A stretch of DNA of 64,000 nucleotides from Saccharicrinis carchari (GTDB lineage Bacteria; Bacteroidota; Bacteroidia; Bacteroidales; Marinilabiliaceae). The position numbers were made by a program, and so were the translations under genes. Below, one piece after another: positions 6,897 through 15,762 of this stretch (positions are counted from its first letter, which is position 1; each line of letters starts with the position of its first letter). Location: contig NZ_FXTB01000003.1 of assembly GCF_900182605.1 (NCBI RefSeq), positions 124,001-188,000 of the forward strand, in the 5' to 3' direction. The notes under the pieces are model-generated. The model did no database searches and was not told the DNA's origin. It worked only from the letters and a program-made list of their open reading frames with translations.

Positions 6897-7523
6897 ATGA
6901 AAAAAGCATTTATATATTTTACTGTGGCAAGTCTTTTCATGGTAAGCAGCATTAAAGCACAGGAGTCTTCAGTTGGTGTAAAAGGAGGGGTCAATTTATC
7001 AACCCTCAGCATCGACGATAATAACGATAAAAACATGAAAATTGGATTTAATGTTGGGGTATACAACAAGATATCTCTTACCGAATCATTTGCCATACAG
7101 CCCGAACTTCTATATTCGCGGCAGGGTATTAAAGTGGAATATGACGGAGTTGCCGATGGTGAAACAAAATTCAATTTAAATTATATCAATGTTCCCGTTA
7201 AATTAGTATTCAATTTATCCGAAGATTTTGAATTTCAATTGGGTCCATATGTAGGTTATTTAATTAATGCCAATCTTAAAACAGATGCCGATATATTTGG
7301 CGAATTTGAAGTGAATTCGGAGGACGATGTTGATCGAAAAAATTTTAAATCGCTTGATTATGGTCTTACGGCCGGCCTGGGCTTTGATTTAGATCCGTTA
7401 ATTATTGGTTTAAACTATAACCTGGGTCTTTGTCAGGTAGCTAAAGACGATGAGTTCTCGTACGATATGCTGGGTGATGCCAAAAACAGGGTAATCCAGA
7501 TATCTGTTGGTCTTAAATTTTAA
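6897..7523 (+). CDS. PorT-like outer membrane beta-barrel protein
   Basis: The start is taken at the second ATG (6897, MKKAFIYFTVAS), which leaves a clean signal peptide cleaved near IKAQ (about residue 21); the ATG at 6891 would add only two residues. The 208-residue mature-type sequence alternates polar and hydrophobic residues in strands such as GVKGGVNLSTL and ISVGLKF at the C-terminus, as in the PorT/outer-membrane-beta-barrel-13 families of Bacteroidota. Family members form small barrels whose substrates are mostly unknown. It lies directly downstream of the OmpA lipoprotein and probably shares its transcript. Confidence 0.85.
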   Translation: MKKAFIYFTVASLFMVSSIKAQESSVGVKGGVNLSTLSIDDNNDKNMKIGFNVGVYNKISLTESFAIQPELLYSRQGIKVEYDGVADGETKFNLNYINVPVKLVFNLSEDFEFQLGPYVGYLINANLKTDADIFGEFEVNSEDDVDRKNFKSLDYGLTAGLGFDLDPLIIGLNYNLGLCQVAKDDEFSYDMLGDAKNRVIQISVGLKF

Positions 7524-7544
7524 TTCATCTTAAAACTTACTGTT

Positions 7545-7712
7545 ATGTTACGTTTAGCAATCACATTTTTTATTATTGCCATTATAGCCGCTATATTTGG
7601 CTTTGGAGGTATTGCAGCCGGAGCCGTTGAAATTGCAAAAATTATATTTTTCATTTTTGTGGTCTTACTTCTGATATCTCTTATAGCCGGTGGTGTAAGA
7701 GGATGGAAATAA
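7545..7712 (+). CDS. Small DUF1328-family membrane protein
   Basis: A 55-residue protein starts [19 protein letters not shown], continues with an [14 protein letters not shown] loop and a second hydrophobic helix, and ends GGVRGWK. This is the pattern of the DUF1328 (YtjA-like) proteins: two membrane helices joined by a Gly/Ala-rich turn. The gene is 21 bp after the barrel protein and is likely in the same transcript. In other bacteria this family is often found with stress-induced genes; the function is unknown. Confidence 0.85.
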   Translation: MLRLAITFFIIAIIAAIFGFGGIAAGAVEIAKIIFFIFVVLLLISLIAGGVRGWK

Positions 7713-7901
7713 ATCCTTTAAAACATTACCTATCCTAAACTACCCTTTAGCCTCACATTTTTCTTATATTAAGCCTATTGCGCTTATTCATTCCGCAGTT
7801 TCCCCAACTAGTGTACAATCGTATAAATGATTCAGGGCGCTGCGGATTTTTATTTTTACTAAAATAAGTACCTTTGCGCCCTATTGATTTTTACATAAAA
7901 G

Positions 7902-9158
7902 ATGAAGCGAGAAGAATTTGAAATAATGGCACCTGTTGGTTCTTACGAATCACTTCGCGCGGCCATTCAGGGAGGAGCCAATTCTGTTTATTTTGGCATT
8001 GAGGGATTAAACATGCGTTCCCGATCGAGCAACAACTTTACCGTTGACGATTTGCATCAAATAGTGAAGATAGCCAAACAACATAATGTTAAAACCTATC
8101 TTACCGTAAACACGGTGCTCTATGATCAGGATCTTAACCTGATGCGAAAAATTATATTGGCGGCCAAAGAAGCACTCATATCGGCTGTAATAGCCTCTGA
8201 TGTTTCGGCCATTTCCTTTGCCCGAGAAATTGGCATTGAGGTGCACCTGAGCACCCAACTCAACATATCCAATATTGAAGCGCTAAAGTTTTATGCCCGG
8301 TTTGCCGATGTGGTGGTGCTGGCCCGGGAGCTGGATATGGATCAGGTGGCACAGATATACCATCAAATTCAATTGCAACAGATAAAAGGGCCCAACGGAA
8401 ATCTTATTCAAATAGAAATGTTTTGTCATGGAGCCTTGTGCATGGCAGTTTCGGGTAAATGCTACCTGAGCCTGCATAACACCCAATCATCGGCCAACCG
8501 CGGTGCTTGCCTGCAAACATGCCGACGCAGCTATATCGTTACCGACAAGGAAACCGGACAGGAATTGGAAGTGGACAACGAATATATCATGTCGCCCAAG
8601 GATTTAAAGACCATTCATTTTTTAAACAAGATGGTAGATGCTGGTGTACGCGTTTTTAAAATAGAAGGACGTGCCAGAGGACCCGAGTATGTGCACACCG
8701 TAGTTAAAGCCTACAACGCGGCTTTAAATGCTATTTTAGATGGTAGCTATGGCCCGAAAAAAATAGAAGATTGGAACAAAGAACTGGCTACCGTTTTTAA
8801 CCGTGGTTTTTGGGATGGCTATTATCTGGGTCAAAAACTGGGAGAATGGAGTCACAACTATGGCAACAGAGCCACAAAAAGAAAGATGTACATTGGTAAA
8901 GGTACCAACTATTTCCCTAAGATAGGTGTAGCCGAATTTACGATGGAAACTCAAAGCTTAAAAGTAGGCGACGAAATATTAATTACCGGTCCAACAACAG
9001 GCGTAATAAAAATGACCGTTCCTGAAATAAGGGTAGATTTGCAAAAAGTGGAAGAAACCGTTAAAGGAGATTCTTTCTCGATACCCGTACCCCAAAAAGT
9101 ACGCCGATCGGATAAATTGTATAAGATGGTGAGTGCACATGCAGCACTGAATCAGTAA
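7902..9158 (+). CDS. U32-family protein, TrhP/YegQ-like tRNA hydroxylation factor
   Basis: The 418-residue protein carries the U32 signature around residues 175-195: EMFCHGALCMAVSGKCYLS. Two further Cys in NRGACLQTCRR complete a likely iron-sulfur ligand set. A KIEGRARGPEYVHTV motif follows near 255. Family knowledge: U32 proteins of the TrhP/YegQ type take part in prephenate-dependent 5-hydroxyuridine formation in tRNA, while RlhA works on 23S rRNA; the old name collagenase-like peptidase is doubtful. The length and single U32 domain plus C-terminal beta part fit TrhP better than the longer RlhA. It stands alone between envelope genes and DUF2797. Confidence 0.85.
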   Translation: MKREEFEIMAPVGSYESLRAAIQGGANSVYFGIEGLNMRSRSSNNFTVDDLHQIVKIAKQHNVKTYLTVNTVLYDQDLNLMRKIILAAKEALISAVIASDVSAISFAREIGIEVHLSTQLNISNIEALKFYARFADVVVLARELDMDQVAQIYHQIQLQQIKGPNGNLIQIEMFCHGALCMAVSGKCYLSLHNTQSSANRGACLQTCRRSYIVTDKETGQELEVDNEYIMSPKDLKTIHFLNKMVDAGVRVFKIEGRARGPEYVHTVVKAYNAALNAILDGSYGPKKIEDWNKELATVFNRGFWDGYYLGQKLGEWSHNYGNRATKRKMYIGKGTNYFPKIGVAEFTMETQSLKVGDEILITGPTTGVIKMTVPEIRVDLQKVEETVKGDSFSIPVPQKVRRSDKLYKMVSAHAALNQ

Positions 9159-9387
9159 ACGCTAATCGAGTAGTAGGCTACCGGTGGTCAGAATTAATTA
9201 ACCCCCATCCCCGAACCTTTGGCACGGTAATTCCCCGCCTTTTCAGTTTAGGGGGAAGAACTTACATGACGTTTATAATCAACTTATGCCGTTTTTCTTA
9301 TCTTGGAGGCAGTAGTAGGTATGGGGCTTAATAAAGTACTAAAAGCCAAAACCAAATAAGAACGCTTAATACTAAACTCAATAAATA

Positions 9388-10188
9388 ATGAAATATCAGG
9401 GCAATATAAAAAAGATGACATGTGACTTAAGCGATACCGTGGAATACGTTTTACCCATTGGCGGGGAGCGCGTATCCATCAACCAATTTATCGACAAAAA
9501 AGTAAGTTTCAATTATTTACATCAAATAAACTGTATTGCATGTGGTAAAAAAACCAATAAATCTTTTGGTCAGGGCTTTTGTTACACCTGTTTTACCCAA
9601 GCTCCGGAAGCCAGTGAATGTGTGTTACAACCGGATAAATGCCAGGCACATTTGGGCATATCGCGCGATGCCGAATGGGCTAAACAGCATTGCCTGGTAC
9701 CACATGTGGTATATCTGGCCGTATCGTCGAATATTAAAATAGGAATCACCCGAAAAACACAAGTACCAACACGGTGGATAGACCAGGGCGCCTCCTTTGC
9801 CATCATTGTTGCAGAAACACCCAATAGACATATTGCCGGTACAATAGAAAAGTTTTTGATGCAACATTATACCGATAAAACAAGTTGGCAGGGTATGCTA
9901 AAAGGTAATGTAATGGAAACAGACCTGCTGGCCGAAAAAGAAAAGGCCTGCCAATATTTACCTGCCGAACTAAAACAGTATTGCACTGCCGACAATAAAA
10001 TCACCGAAATCAATTTTCCCGTAAACCAATTTCCGGCTAAAGTAAAAAGCGCAACATTTGATAAAACAGACAAGGTAGCAGGCACGCTTACCGGTATAAA
10101 AGGACAATATCTAATATTGGATAATACGAATGTTCTGAATATACGTCGTCACAACGGCTATCTGATAGAAATGGATGTCACCGACTGA
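9388..10188 (+). CDS. DUF2797 protein with GIY-YIG-like segment
   Basis: The 266-residue protein contains an N-terminal zinc-ribbon-like set of Cys (CIACGKK, FCYTCF, C near 77) at about 50-85. The segment VVYLAVSSNIKIGITRKTQV (about 112-131) resembles the GIY-YIG/T5orf172 fold core. This is the layout of DUF2797. The role is unknown; family resemblance suggests nucleic-acid binding. The gene is 229 bp after the U32 gene and its end faces the minus-strand gene at 10199 with a 10 bp gap. Confidence 0.8.
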   Translation: MKYQGNIKKMTCDLSDTVEYVLPIGGERVSINQFIDKKVSFNYLHQINCIACGKKTNKSFGQGFCYTCFTQAPEASECVLQPDKCQAHLGISRDAEWAKQHCLVPHVVYLAVSSNIKIGITRKTQVPTRWIDQGASFAIIVAETPNRHIAGTIEKFLMQHYTDKTSWQGMLKGNVMETDLLAEKEKACQYLPAELKQYCTADNKITEINFPVNQFPAKVKSATFDKTDKVAGTLTGIKGQYLILDNTNVLNIRRHNGYLIEMDVTD

Positions 10189-10198
10189 AAAAACCAGG

Positions 10199-10999
10199 TT
10201 ATTCCGGGATGATTGCTCCGCTTGTATTTTTACCTATTTTTCCGGTGCTAAAGGAAAACCGAACCACTAACTTGTTTATCAAGGAATCGTTGGCTGCACC
10301 CGCATCAAAGCTTACAATTTTTAAAAAATCGTTTACTAAAAATTCCATATTTTTATTTGTTGTTTTTACATCGCTCAATGCGTAAACACCTTTCCAATCG
10401 TCGGTTAAAAGCTTTTTAACGGTAACATTGCTATCTTTAAAATCGCCCATTAAAATAACCGGTACGCCGGCAGATATTTCATCTATCCTTTTTAATAAAT
10501 CAAAAGCTATTTGTTTGGAGTGATAGGATGGTATAGTATCCTGAAGCTGAAGTCGAAAAAAATAGAAAATATGTCCGGAGTGCTTATTTTTTAACTGATA
10601 CCACGTAAGCATATTTTTATTTTCCTGCAATGTTTTATTTCTGTAGATATAGTAAGAAGAGGCTAAAAAGTCGAAAGATTTTTTTTTAATGGCTATTGGC
10701 GAAAATTTAATCTGAGTGTCCTCTTTTAAAGTGTTTACAGGCATAAACTGATACCCTTCCGATTCAATATGTTTAAGGCACGAATCTGTAAATTCTGTTT
10801 CTTCAAAGCTTATTAAGTCCGGTTTCACCTTACTCATGTAAAATTGTAATGTATCAAAATAAGGCTGATAAAAGTCAATAGGATTGCTGGTATAGGCGCA
10901 ATGAAACCGAATAGCAGAAAAAGATACCCCCTTGTTAGCTCTATGGCAGGAGGACAAACCTAAAAAAATTAAAACATATATAGTAACAAATAGCCTCAT
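10199..10999 (-). CDS. Lipoprotein resembling endonuclease/exonuclease/phosphatase fold, probably inactive
   Basis: This 266-residue protein starts with a lipoprotein signal (FLGLSSC, Cys18). Parts recall the EEP fold: KPDLISFEETEF (about 79-90) where EEP enzymes carry a metal-binding Glu, and VPVILMGDFKDSN (about 195-207) in place of the usual GDFN. The C-terminal SDHxP His motif is not present (VVRFSFS instead), so hydrolytic activity is doubtful. It should sit on a membrane facing the periplasm or outside. Assignment rests on these two motifs only and is moderate. Confidence 0.55.
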   Translation of the reverse strand: MRLFVTIYVLIFLGLSSCHRANKGVSFSAIRFHCAYTSNPIDFYQPYFDTLQFYMSKVKPDLISFEETEFTDSCLKHIESEGYQFMPVNTLKEDTQIKFSPIAIKKKSFDFLASSYYIYRNKTLQENKNMLTWYQLKNKHSGHIFYFFRLQLQDTIPSYHSKQIAFDLLKRIDEISAGVPVILMGDFKDSNVTVKKLLTDDWKGVYALSDVKTTNKNMEFLVNDFLKIVSFDAGAANDSLINKLVVRFSFSTGKIGKNTSGAIIPE

Positions 11000-11258
11000 T
11001 ATAAATAGTTTGTATTAAATATACAAGGTATTTATTTACAATGCGTTAATTTTATATATTATAAGGAATATATTTGATAACAAACTTATAATCGTTGACT
11101 ATCAACATAAAAATATAAAAGAAAGCAGGTATTTCCAGGCTGAACCATTCGTAAATTGTGGTAGATATGAATAAAGGTCAGCGTAGGTACCACCGTAGGC
11201 ATTCATCCCTTACTCCAATGTAGCAGCTACCCAAAATCCTTACCAACATAGCAGAAAT

Positions 11259-12125
11259 TTAATCTATCGAATCGATATGAATGGTAACCCCAATGCTATA
11301 CTTTTCTTTTACCTTATTTTCGTATTGGGTGGCTAAATCATGTGCTTCGCTTAAACTCATGGTACCCGGCAGGGAAATGTGGAAGGTTAATTCGGAATGA
11401 TGTCCGTATCTATGAATTAAAAAATGGTGTGCATCCAAATTACGAGTAAAGGTTTTAAAGCCTATTTCGCGGATACTTTCTTTTAAGTTTTCATCAATTT
11501 TTTCGCCCAGAAATAAGGACAGCGCTTCCTTTAAAATTTTATAGGTGGTGTAAAAAATCAAGCCCGAAACAACCAGTCCTAATGCACCGTCAATCCACCA
11601 AAAATACTTTCCTAAATATATACCTATTAAAATGATTATACTCGAAATAGCATCGCTTCTGTGATGCCATCCATCGGCAATTAAGGCTTTCGATTCCATT
11701 TTTTTACCACTACGGATAGAGTATTGCGCCATACCTTCTTTAACCACTATGGAAATAAGTGTAACTATTATGGCCCATTTTCCATAATCAACGGACTGGT
11801 GCGAAATGAGTTTTAAAATGGACTCGTAAGTAAAATTAGCCGCTACAATGGCCAATAAAATACCCACAAAAATGGTCGCAATAAGTTCGGCTCTGCCATG
11901 ACCAAATGGGTGATCTTCGTCGGCGGGCTTTAAGGAAATTTTTATGCCAATCATAACGGCAAACGAGGATATAGAATCCGTTAAGGTGTGCCATGCATCG
12001 GCAACCAGTGCCACCGAATTATATAAAATACCTACCCAAAACTTAACGGCAAACAGCACTATGTTTAAAAATATAGATAGCCATGAAAGTATCAATCCAA
12101 TATTTGTATTTTTTATTGATTTCAT
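11259..12125 (-). CDS. Cation diffusion facilitator (CDF) transporter
   Basis: The 288-residue protein has the CDF arrangement of six hydrophobic helices and a cytosolic C-terminal domain. Metal-site motifs are visible: ALVADAWHTLTDS (about 37-49) and ALIADGWHHRSDA (about 147-159), giving the paired D/H ligands of the transport site. The HxxxD-type order (HTLTD, HHRSD) is typical of Zn2+ or Fe2+/Mn2+ exporters; the exact metal is not decided. The C-terminal domain has LDAHHFLIHRYGHHSEL. It is followed downstream by nothing on the same strand within 250 bp and is preceded by the rhodanese gene 4 bp away. Confidence 0.93.
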   Translation of the reverse strand: MKSIKNTNIGLILSWLSIFLNIVLFAVKFWVGILYNSVALVADAWHTLTDSISSFAVMIGIKISLKPADEDHPFGHGRAELIATIFVGILLAIVAANFTYESILKLISHQSVDYGKWAIIVTLISIVVKEGMAQYSIRSGKKMESKALIADGWHHRSDAISSIIILIGIYLGKYFWWIDGALGLVVSGLIFYTTYKILKEALSLFLGEKIDENLKESIREIGFKTFTRNLDAHHFLIHRYGHHSELTFHISLPGTMSLSEAHDLATQYENKVKEKYSIGVTIHIDSID

Positions 12126-12129
12126 GGCC

Positions 12130-12513
12130 TTATTTTATTGACGAGGTATCCACCGGATAACCATTTTGTATCCATTCGCGAAATCCTCCCTTGAGTTGGT
12201 ATACATTTTTATATCCCAAGGAACGTAACCATACGGCACATTCCTTAGTTCTTTTTCCTTTTTCGCAATATAAAAAAACGGGCGATTTTTTATTTATATC
12301 AATAAGCATCTTTTTAAATGTTTCCTTGTTTCCGCCCCAATGCGCATCTGTTATCCTATTTTCCTGGTATTCATCGTGTAACCTGATATCCACAATATAT
12401 ATGCTGCCGTCGGAGGTAATTCTATTGTAAAAATCATCGCATTCAATCAACTTTTCTTTTTGCGAAAAACAATGCACAGGAACCAGCAACAATACCAATA
12501 CTATCCACCTCAT
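12130..12513 (-). CDS. Exported single-domain rhodanese
   Basis: A short protein (127 residues) has a signal peptide (about 1-18, ending CFSQ) and one rhodanese domain. The active loop C83-E-K-G-K-R88 fits CxxGxR, so the persulfide-forming Cys is kept. VDIRLHDEYQENRITDAHWGG is the usual substrate-entry segment. The product should act in the periplasm in sulfur transfer or redox. It is sandwiched between hemW (12 bp) and the CDF gene (4 bp) on the same strand, so the three are probably one operon. Confidence 0.9.
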   Translation of the reverse strand: MRWIVLVLLLVPVHCFSQKEKLIECDDFYNRITSDGSIYIVDIRLHDEYQENRITDAHWGGNKETFKKMLIDINKKSPVFLYCEKGKRTKECAVWLRSLGYKNVYQLKGGFREWIQNGYPVDTSSIK

Positions 12514-12525
12514 ATTATCCTTATT

Positions 12526-13650
12526 TTAAACCACAAAAAAATCCGATATAATTTGATCTGTCAAAATTTTTTTATCCTTGCACACTTTTAAGCGACCATT
12601 TTGTGTAAATACATTTTTCAACATTATATTTTTTTGCATCTTTTCATTAAATAGCTGTACCATTTTTTTATCCATACTGTGTAAATCTCTTATTTCAGCA
12701 CCATTTTTAGTACGTAAACCTAACATTATCTTTTCGTTATAAACATCAATATCCGATAAAATTTCTTGTTCGTAAAAAACCTCTCCCCTTTTTATATTAT
12801 TTATATATTTTTTTAAATCGGATATATTCCACCGGCGGGTACGTGCGGCAAAAGAGTGAGCCGATGGCCCTAAACCTACATAACTATAACCGCTCCAATA
12901 GCTTGCATTATGTTTGGATTGATAACCCGGTAGGCAAAAATTTGAAATCTCGTAATCATCGAAACCGGCTTTCGTAACAGCTTTTATCAGAACATTGTAT
13001 TGCTCAATACTCTGTTTATCCTCCACCTCACGAAAGATATTTTGTTTTAATTTTTTATAAAAAGCAGTTCCGGGTTCGAAAGTAAGATGATAGGCCGAAA
13101 TGTGTTGAACTTTTAGCGATATAGCCTTATCAATGGATTTTTTCCACTCTGCCAGGGTCATATCCGGTATACCGTAAATTAAATCGATACTTATATTTTC
13201 GAAGCCGGCTTTTTTACTCATTTCTACGGCATTGAAAGCCTCCGAGCTGCTATGGCGTCGATTCATAAAGGATAAAATACGATCGTTAAAACTTTGTATT
13301 CCGATACTCAAGCGGTTAAATCCTATACGTTTTAAGTCATCTAAAAAAGGCAGGTTTATATCGTCGGGGTTCACTTCAATGGTAAACTCGAGCAATTCTG
13401 CAATATCACATACCTCTTTTAGGCTGGCAATAATATTTTCAAAATCCTTTATATGCAGTACGCTTGGCGTTCCTCCACCAAAGTAAACGGTTTGTATAGG
13501 TTCCCTTTGCAGTTCCTCCTTGCGTATCCTTATCTCGTCACATAATGCTACTACAAACTCCTTTTTATCGCTTAAGCCAACAAGGCTGTAAAAATCGCAA
13601 TATCCACACTTTTGCATGCAAAAAGGAATATGTATATAAATTCCGGCCAT
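12526..13650 (-). CDS. hemW: Heme chaperone HemW (radical SAM)
   Basis: The 374-residue protein begins MAGIYIHIPFCMQKCGYCDFYS with the radical SAM cluster ligands Cys11, Cys15 and Cys18, followed by VYFGGGTPS. These are features of the HemN/HemW superfamily. The lack of the N-terminal extension and the length favour HemW, a heme-binding chaperone, over true coproporphyrinogen dehydrogenase HemN. Motifs ISIDLIYGIPDMT (near 170) and YSYVGLGPSAHSF (near 250) agree. It is the first gene of a likely operon with the rhodanese and CDF genes. Its upstream region holds the parS-like site at 13743. Confidence 0.95.
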   Translation of the reverse strand: MAGIYIHIPFCMQKCGYCDFYSLVGLSDKKEFVVALCDEIRIRKEELQREPIQTVYFGGGTPSVLHIKDFENIIASLKEVCDIAELLEFTIEVNPDDINLPFLDDLKRIGFNRLSIGIQSFNDRILSFMNRRHSSSEAFNAVEMSKKAGFENISIDLIYGIPDMTLAEWKKSIDKAISLKVQHISAYHLTFEPGTAFYKKLKQNIFREVEDKQSIEQYNVLIKAVTKAGFDDYEISNFCLPGYQSKHNASYWSGYSYVGLGPSAHSFAARTRRWNISDLKKYINNIKRGEVFYEQEILSDIDVYNEKIMLGLRTKNGAEIRDLHSMDKKMVQLFNEKMQKNIMLKNVFTQNGRLKVCKDKKILTDQIISDFFVV

Positions 13651-13742
13651 TCTAACAATATTTTATTATCAACTCCATCCTAACAAATTAGCGCGGAATT
13701 ATTCATGTATAACTGTAAAAAATGAAAATAAAACAACTGTAA

Positions 13743-13758
13743 CGTTTCACGTGAAACA
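13743..13758. other. parS-like ParB binding site 1
   Basis: CGTTTCACGTGAAACA matches the ParB/Spo0J site TGTTTCACGTGAAACA at 15 of 16 bases, including the whole 14-base palindrome. It lies between the divergent hemW and vanZ-like genes. Such sites cluster near the chromosome origin and load ParB. Confidence 0.85.
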
Positions 13759-13788
13759 TTTGTTTTCCAGTATTTTGTTCTAATTTTG
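13759..13788 (+). promoter_or_regulatory. Bacteroidota-type promoter for vanZ-like gene
   Basis: TAATTTTG (13781-13788) fits the TAnnTTTG -7 box, with TTTG near 13759-13762 as a -33 element at about the usual distance. A TTG-initiated extension of the gene would start inside this box, supporting the later start at 13828. Confidence 0.45.
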
Positions 13789-13827
13789 TACCTGTTTTCG
13801 TATTTTAATGCAATTGAATTTATTTAT

Positions 13828-14235
13828 ATGTTCCTTTTAAAAAATTATTGGCGTTCTGTTTTATTATTTATAATTATTGTTTTTTTAAGCACTATAAACA
13901 CAAATAATCTGGTTACTGAGGAGGTGCAGTTTTTTAAGCATTTTGATAAATTTGCCCACTTTGCCATGTATTTTTCATTAAGCTTTGTGTTTTTTATCGA
14001 AAACCATAAAAGTTCGCGACCCATACGAAAACGTTGGATTATATTGGATACTATTATTTTAGGAATATTACTTGAGTTTATCCAATTTTTGTTTACCAAT
14101 TACAGAACCGGCAATTTTTATGATGCCGTTTTTAATACCATTGGTGTTTTAAGCGGAAGTGCACTGTATTTTTTACTACGAAATCATCGTTTAGTTTATA
14201 AGCTCATGCTATTTAAAAGTGATTACAATAAATAG
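13828..14235 (+). CDS. VanZ-like membrane protein
   Basis: With the ATG at 13828 the protein has 135 residues and four hydrophobic helices. The VanZ pattern is clear: HFDKFAHFAMYFSLS (about 36-50) and LEFIQFLFTNYRTGNFYDAVFN. Family knowledge: VanZ-like proteins are small membrane proteins linked to glycopeptide tolerance in some hosts, function otherwise open. The frame can be extended upstream to a TTG at 13786, but that codon is inside the promoter box. Its stop overlaps the end of the convergent Rrf2 gene by 13 bp. Confidence 0.85.
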   Translation: MFLLKNYWRSVLLFIIIVFLSTINTNNLVTEEVQFFKHFDKFAHFAMYFSLSFVFFIENHKSSRPIRKRWIILDTIILGILLEFIQFLFTNYRTGNFYDAVFNTIGVLSGSALYFLLRNHRLVYKLMLFKSDYNK

Positions 14236-14666
14236 TAATCTTCTTTGTTCTCCACGCGGTCAGCTATATTTCCAATGGTTTCTTCTTTAAACAGTTGGTA
14301 CATTTGTTTGCGCACATCCTTAAACTGATCGTGTACCGGGCAGGGTCGCTTATTTTCGTGCGCCGTTTTACAACTCTTCATGCCAATTAAGCAATTATCG
14401 AAGGTATCCGTGCCATCAATAATTTTTACAATATCCAATAAAGTTATTTCATGAGCATCCTTGGCCAGTGCAAAACCACCATGCGGCCCTTTGTTAGAAA
14501 GCAACATTTTTTGCTTGGCCAGGGTTTGGAGTATCTTACCTAAAAACGGGGTAGGTATATCCAAATCTTTTGAAATTTGTTTAATACCTATTTTTTTTCC
14601 ATCCTCCTGGTTCAATGCCAGGTAAATAACCGAACGCACTGCGTATTTACATGTATTTGATAGCAT
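14223..14666 (-). CDS. Rrf2-family transcription regulator
   Basis: The start at 14666 (MLSNTCKYAVRSVIYLA) is the standard Rrf2 start; the longer frame to 14714 adds 16 residues without homology. The 147-residue protein has a winged helix (IGIKQISKDLDIPTPFLGKIL; HGGFALAK wing). Three Cys in C-x6-C-x9-C (CLIGMKSC ... CPVH, about 95-112) occupy the iron-sulfur cluster region of IscR/NsrR relatives. It therefore probably senses Fe-S status, redox or NO. The gene is transcribed away from the candidate origin region, upstream of nothing obviously co-transcribed, so the targets are unknown. Confidence 0.92.
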   Translation of the reverse strand: MLSNTCKYAVRSVIYLALNQEDGKKIGIKQISKDLDIPTPFLGKILQTLAKQKMLLSNKGPHGGFALAKDAHEITLLDIVKIIDGTDTFDNCLIGMKSCKTAHENKRPCPVHDQFKDVRKQMYQLFKEETIGNIADRVENKEDYYLL

Positions 14667-14781
14667 AATAAAAGATTTACAAATGCTAAAATACACAAAT
14701 ATGGGTAAACTCAAACAGAATAAGCCGAGCGAATGAAAAATATTTATTCTATAAGCAGAACGGTATTTAAGCCACAGTAAG

Positions 14782-15219
14782 TCAGCAAGGTATTTTTTCT
14801 ATTCTTCGCTGGTGTCTGCCTCCCTCAAAATCCGTATTTAAAAAAATATCCACTATTTCCTTGGCGTCATCATTCGAAATAAACCGTGCAGGAAGCGAAC
14901 AAATATTGGCATTGTTATGCGATCGGGCCAATTCCGATATCTCCTTGTTCCAGCATAATGCGGCTCGGATACCTGCATGTTTGTTCACCGTCATGTTTAT
15001 ACCATTACCGCTGCCGCATACCGATATACCCCATTGTACTTCGCTATTTTCAACGGCTGTAGCCAAAGGATGGGCATAATCAGGATAATCGCTACTTTGC
15101 ACCGAATAGGTTCCAAAATCTTTACAATCGATACCTTTATCCAACAAATAAGTTTTTAATATTTCCTTAAGTTCAAAACCCGCGTGATCTGCAGCTAAAC
15201 CAATCGTATTTACTTTCAT
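14782..15219 (-). CDS. rpiB: Ribose-5-phosphate isomerase B
   Basis: The 145-residue protein has the RpiB/LacAB layout: IGLAADHAGFELK at the N-terminus (Asp11, His12 of the substrate site), SSDYPDYAHPLA, and the active loop VCGSGNGINM with Cys68 as catalytic base. NKHAGIRAALCWN follows. It interconverts ribulose 5-phosphate and ribose 5-phosphate in the pentose phosphate pathway. It is the last minus-strand gene before the 543 bp noncoding candidate origin. Confidence 0.95.
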   Translation of the reverse strand: MKVNTIGLAADHAGFELKEILKTYLLDKGIDCKDFGTYSVQSSDYPDYAHPLATAVENSEVQWGISVCGSGNGINMTVNKHAGIRAALCWNKEISELARSHNNANICSLPARFISNDDAKEIVDIFLNTDFEGGRHQRRIEKIPC

Positions 15220-15762
15220 CCTTTTTTTGCCAAAGATAAAACAAACTGTTTATATTGCTTAAGCATCCAATAAAATACTTATACCAATAGTTTATTTCAC
15301 ACATAAACAACTTAAATAATTGCCTTATTACTAATAAGAAATAAGTTGTGCATAACTATCAAATTACATGTTGATAAAATGTTAACAGCAGCTGAAAACA
15401 AATAAAAAATAAACTTGTTTTTTTATTGAAAATACTACATGCAAGCTCTTTTTTAGATTACACAATTAATTTAAAGGGAATTAATAGAATGTTCTGAACA
15501 GCATTTTAACAACAAACATATGTAATCAACCGATAATCTTATTAAATTTGTGCGCTATTAACAACTTGTTAATAACACAACTTAATATTTTGATTTTTAA
15601 GAACTAAGTGTCTTTTAAAATTGTTGATTAACTATGAATAAGGAAAGCCTGATTGTTTATTAGAGACTATACAAGTGTTTTACTGTATTTTTATAAACCA
15701 TACTAACAGGCTATTACTATATTTATATATTTTTAGAAATCTCTCTTTATTTATTTATAATA
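15220..15762. other. AT-rich noncoding region, candidate oriC
   Basis: This is the longest undisturbed noncoding stretch in the window. It contains TTATGCACA on the minus strand (15347-15355), a perfect match to the DnaA box TTATNCACA, and a one-mismatch site TTATTCATA (15633-15641, minus). TTAACA/TGTTAA motifs are repeated (near 15381, 15507, 15558 and 15568). It separates minus-strand rpiB from a run of 13 plus-strand genes, and parS-like sites lie at 13.7, 26.8 and 27.0 kb. Origin function is inferred, not shown; other explanations include long promoters for nadA and rpiB. Confidence 0.45.

Noticed and set aside
9159-9387. Possible regulatory RNA between the U32 gene and DUF2797
   Set aside because: A GGGGGAAG run and TGGCACG box are present but no coherent stem or known riboswitch core could be traced by eye.
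15220-15762. tRNA or small RNA gene in the long noncoding gap
   Set aside because: No cloverleaf, no CCA end and very high AT content; an origin-type region explains it better.
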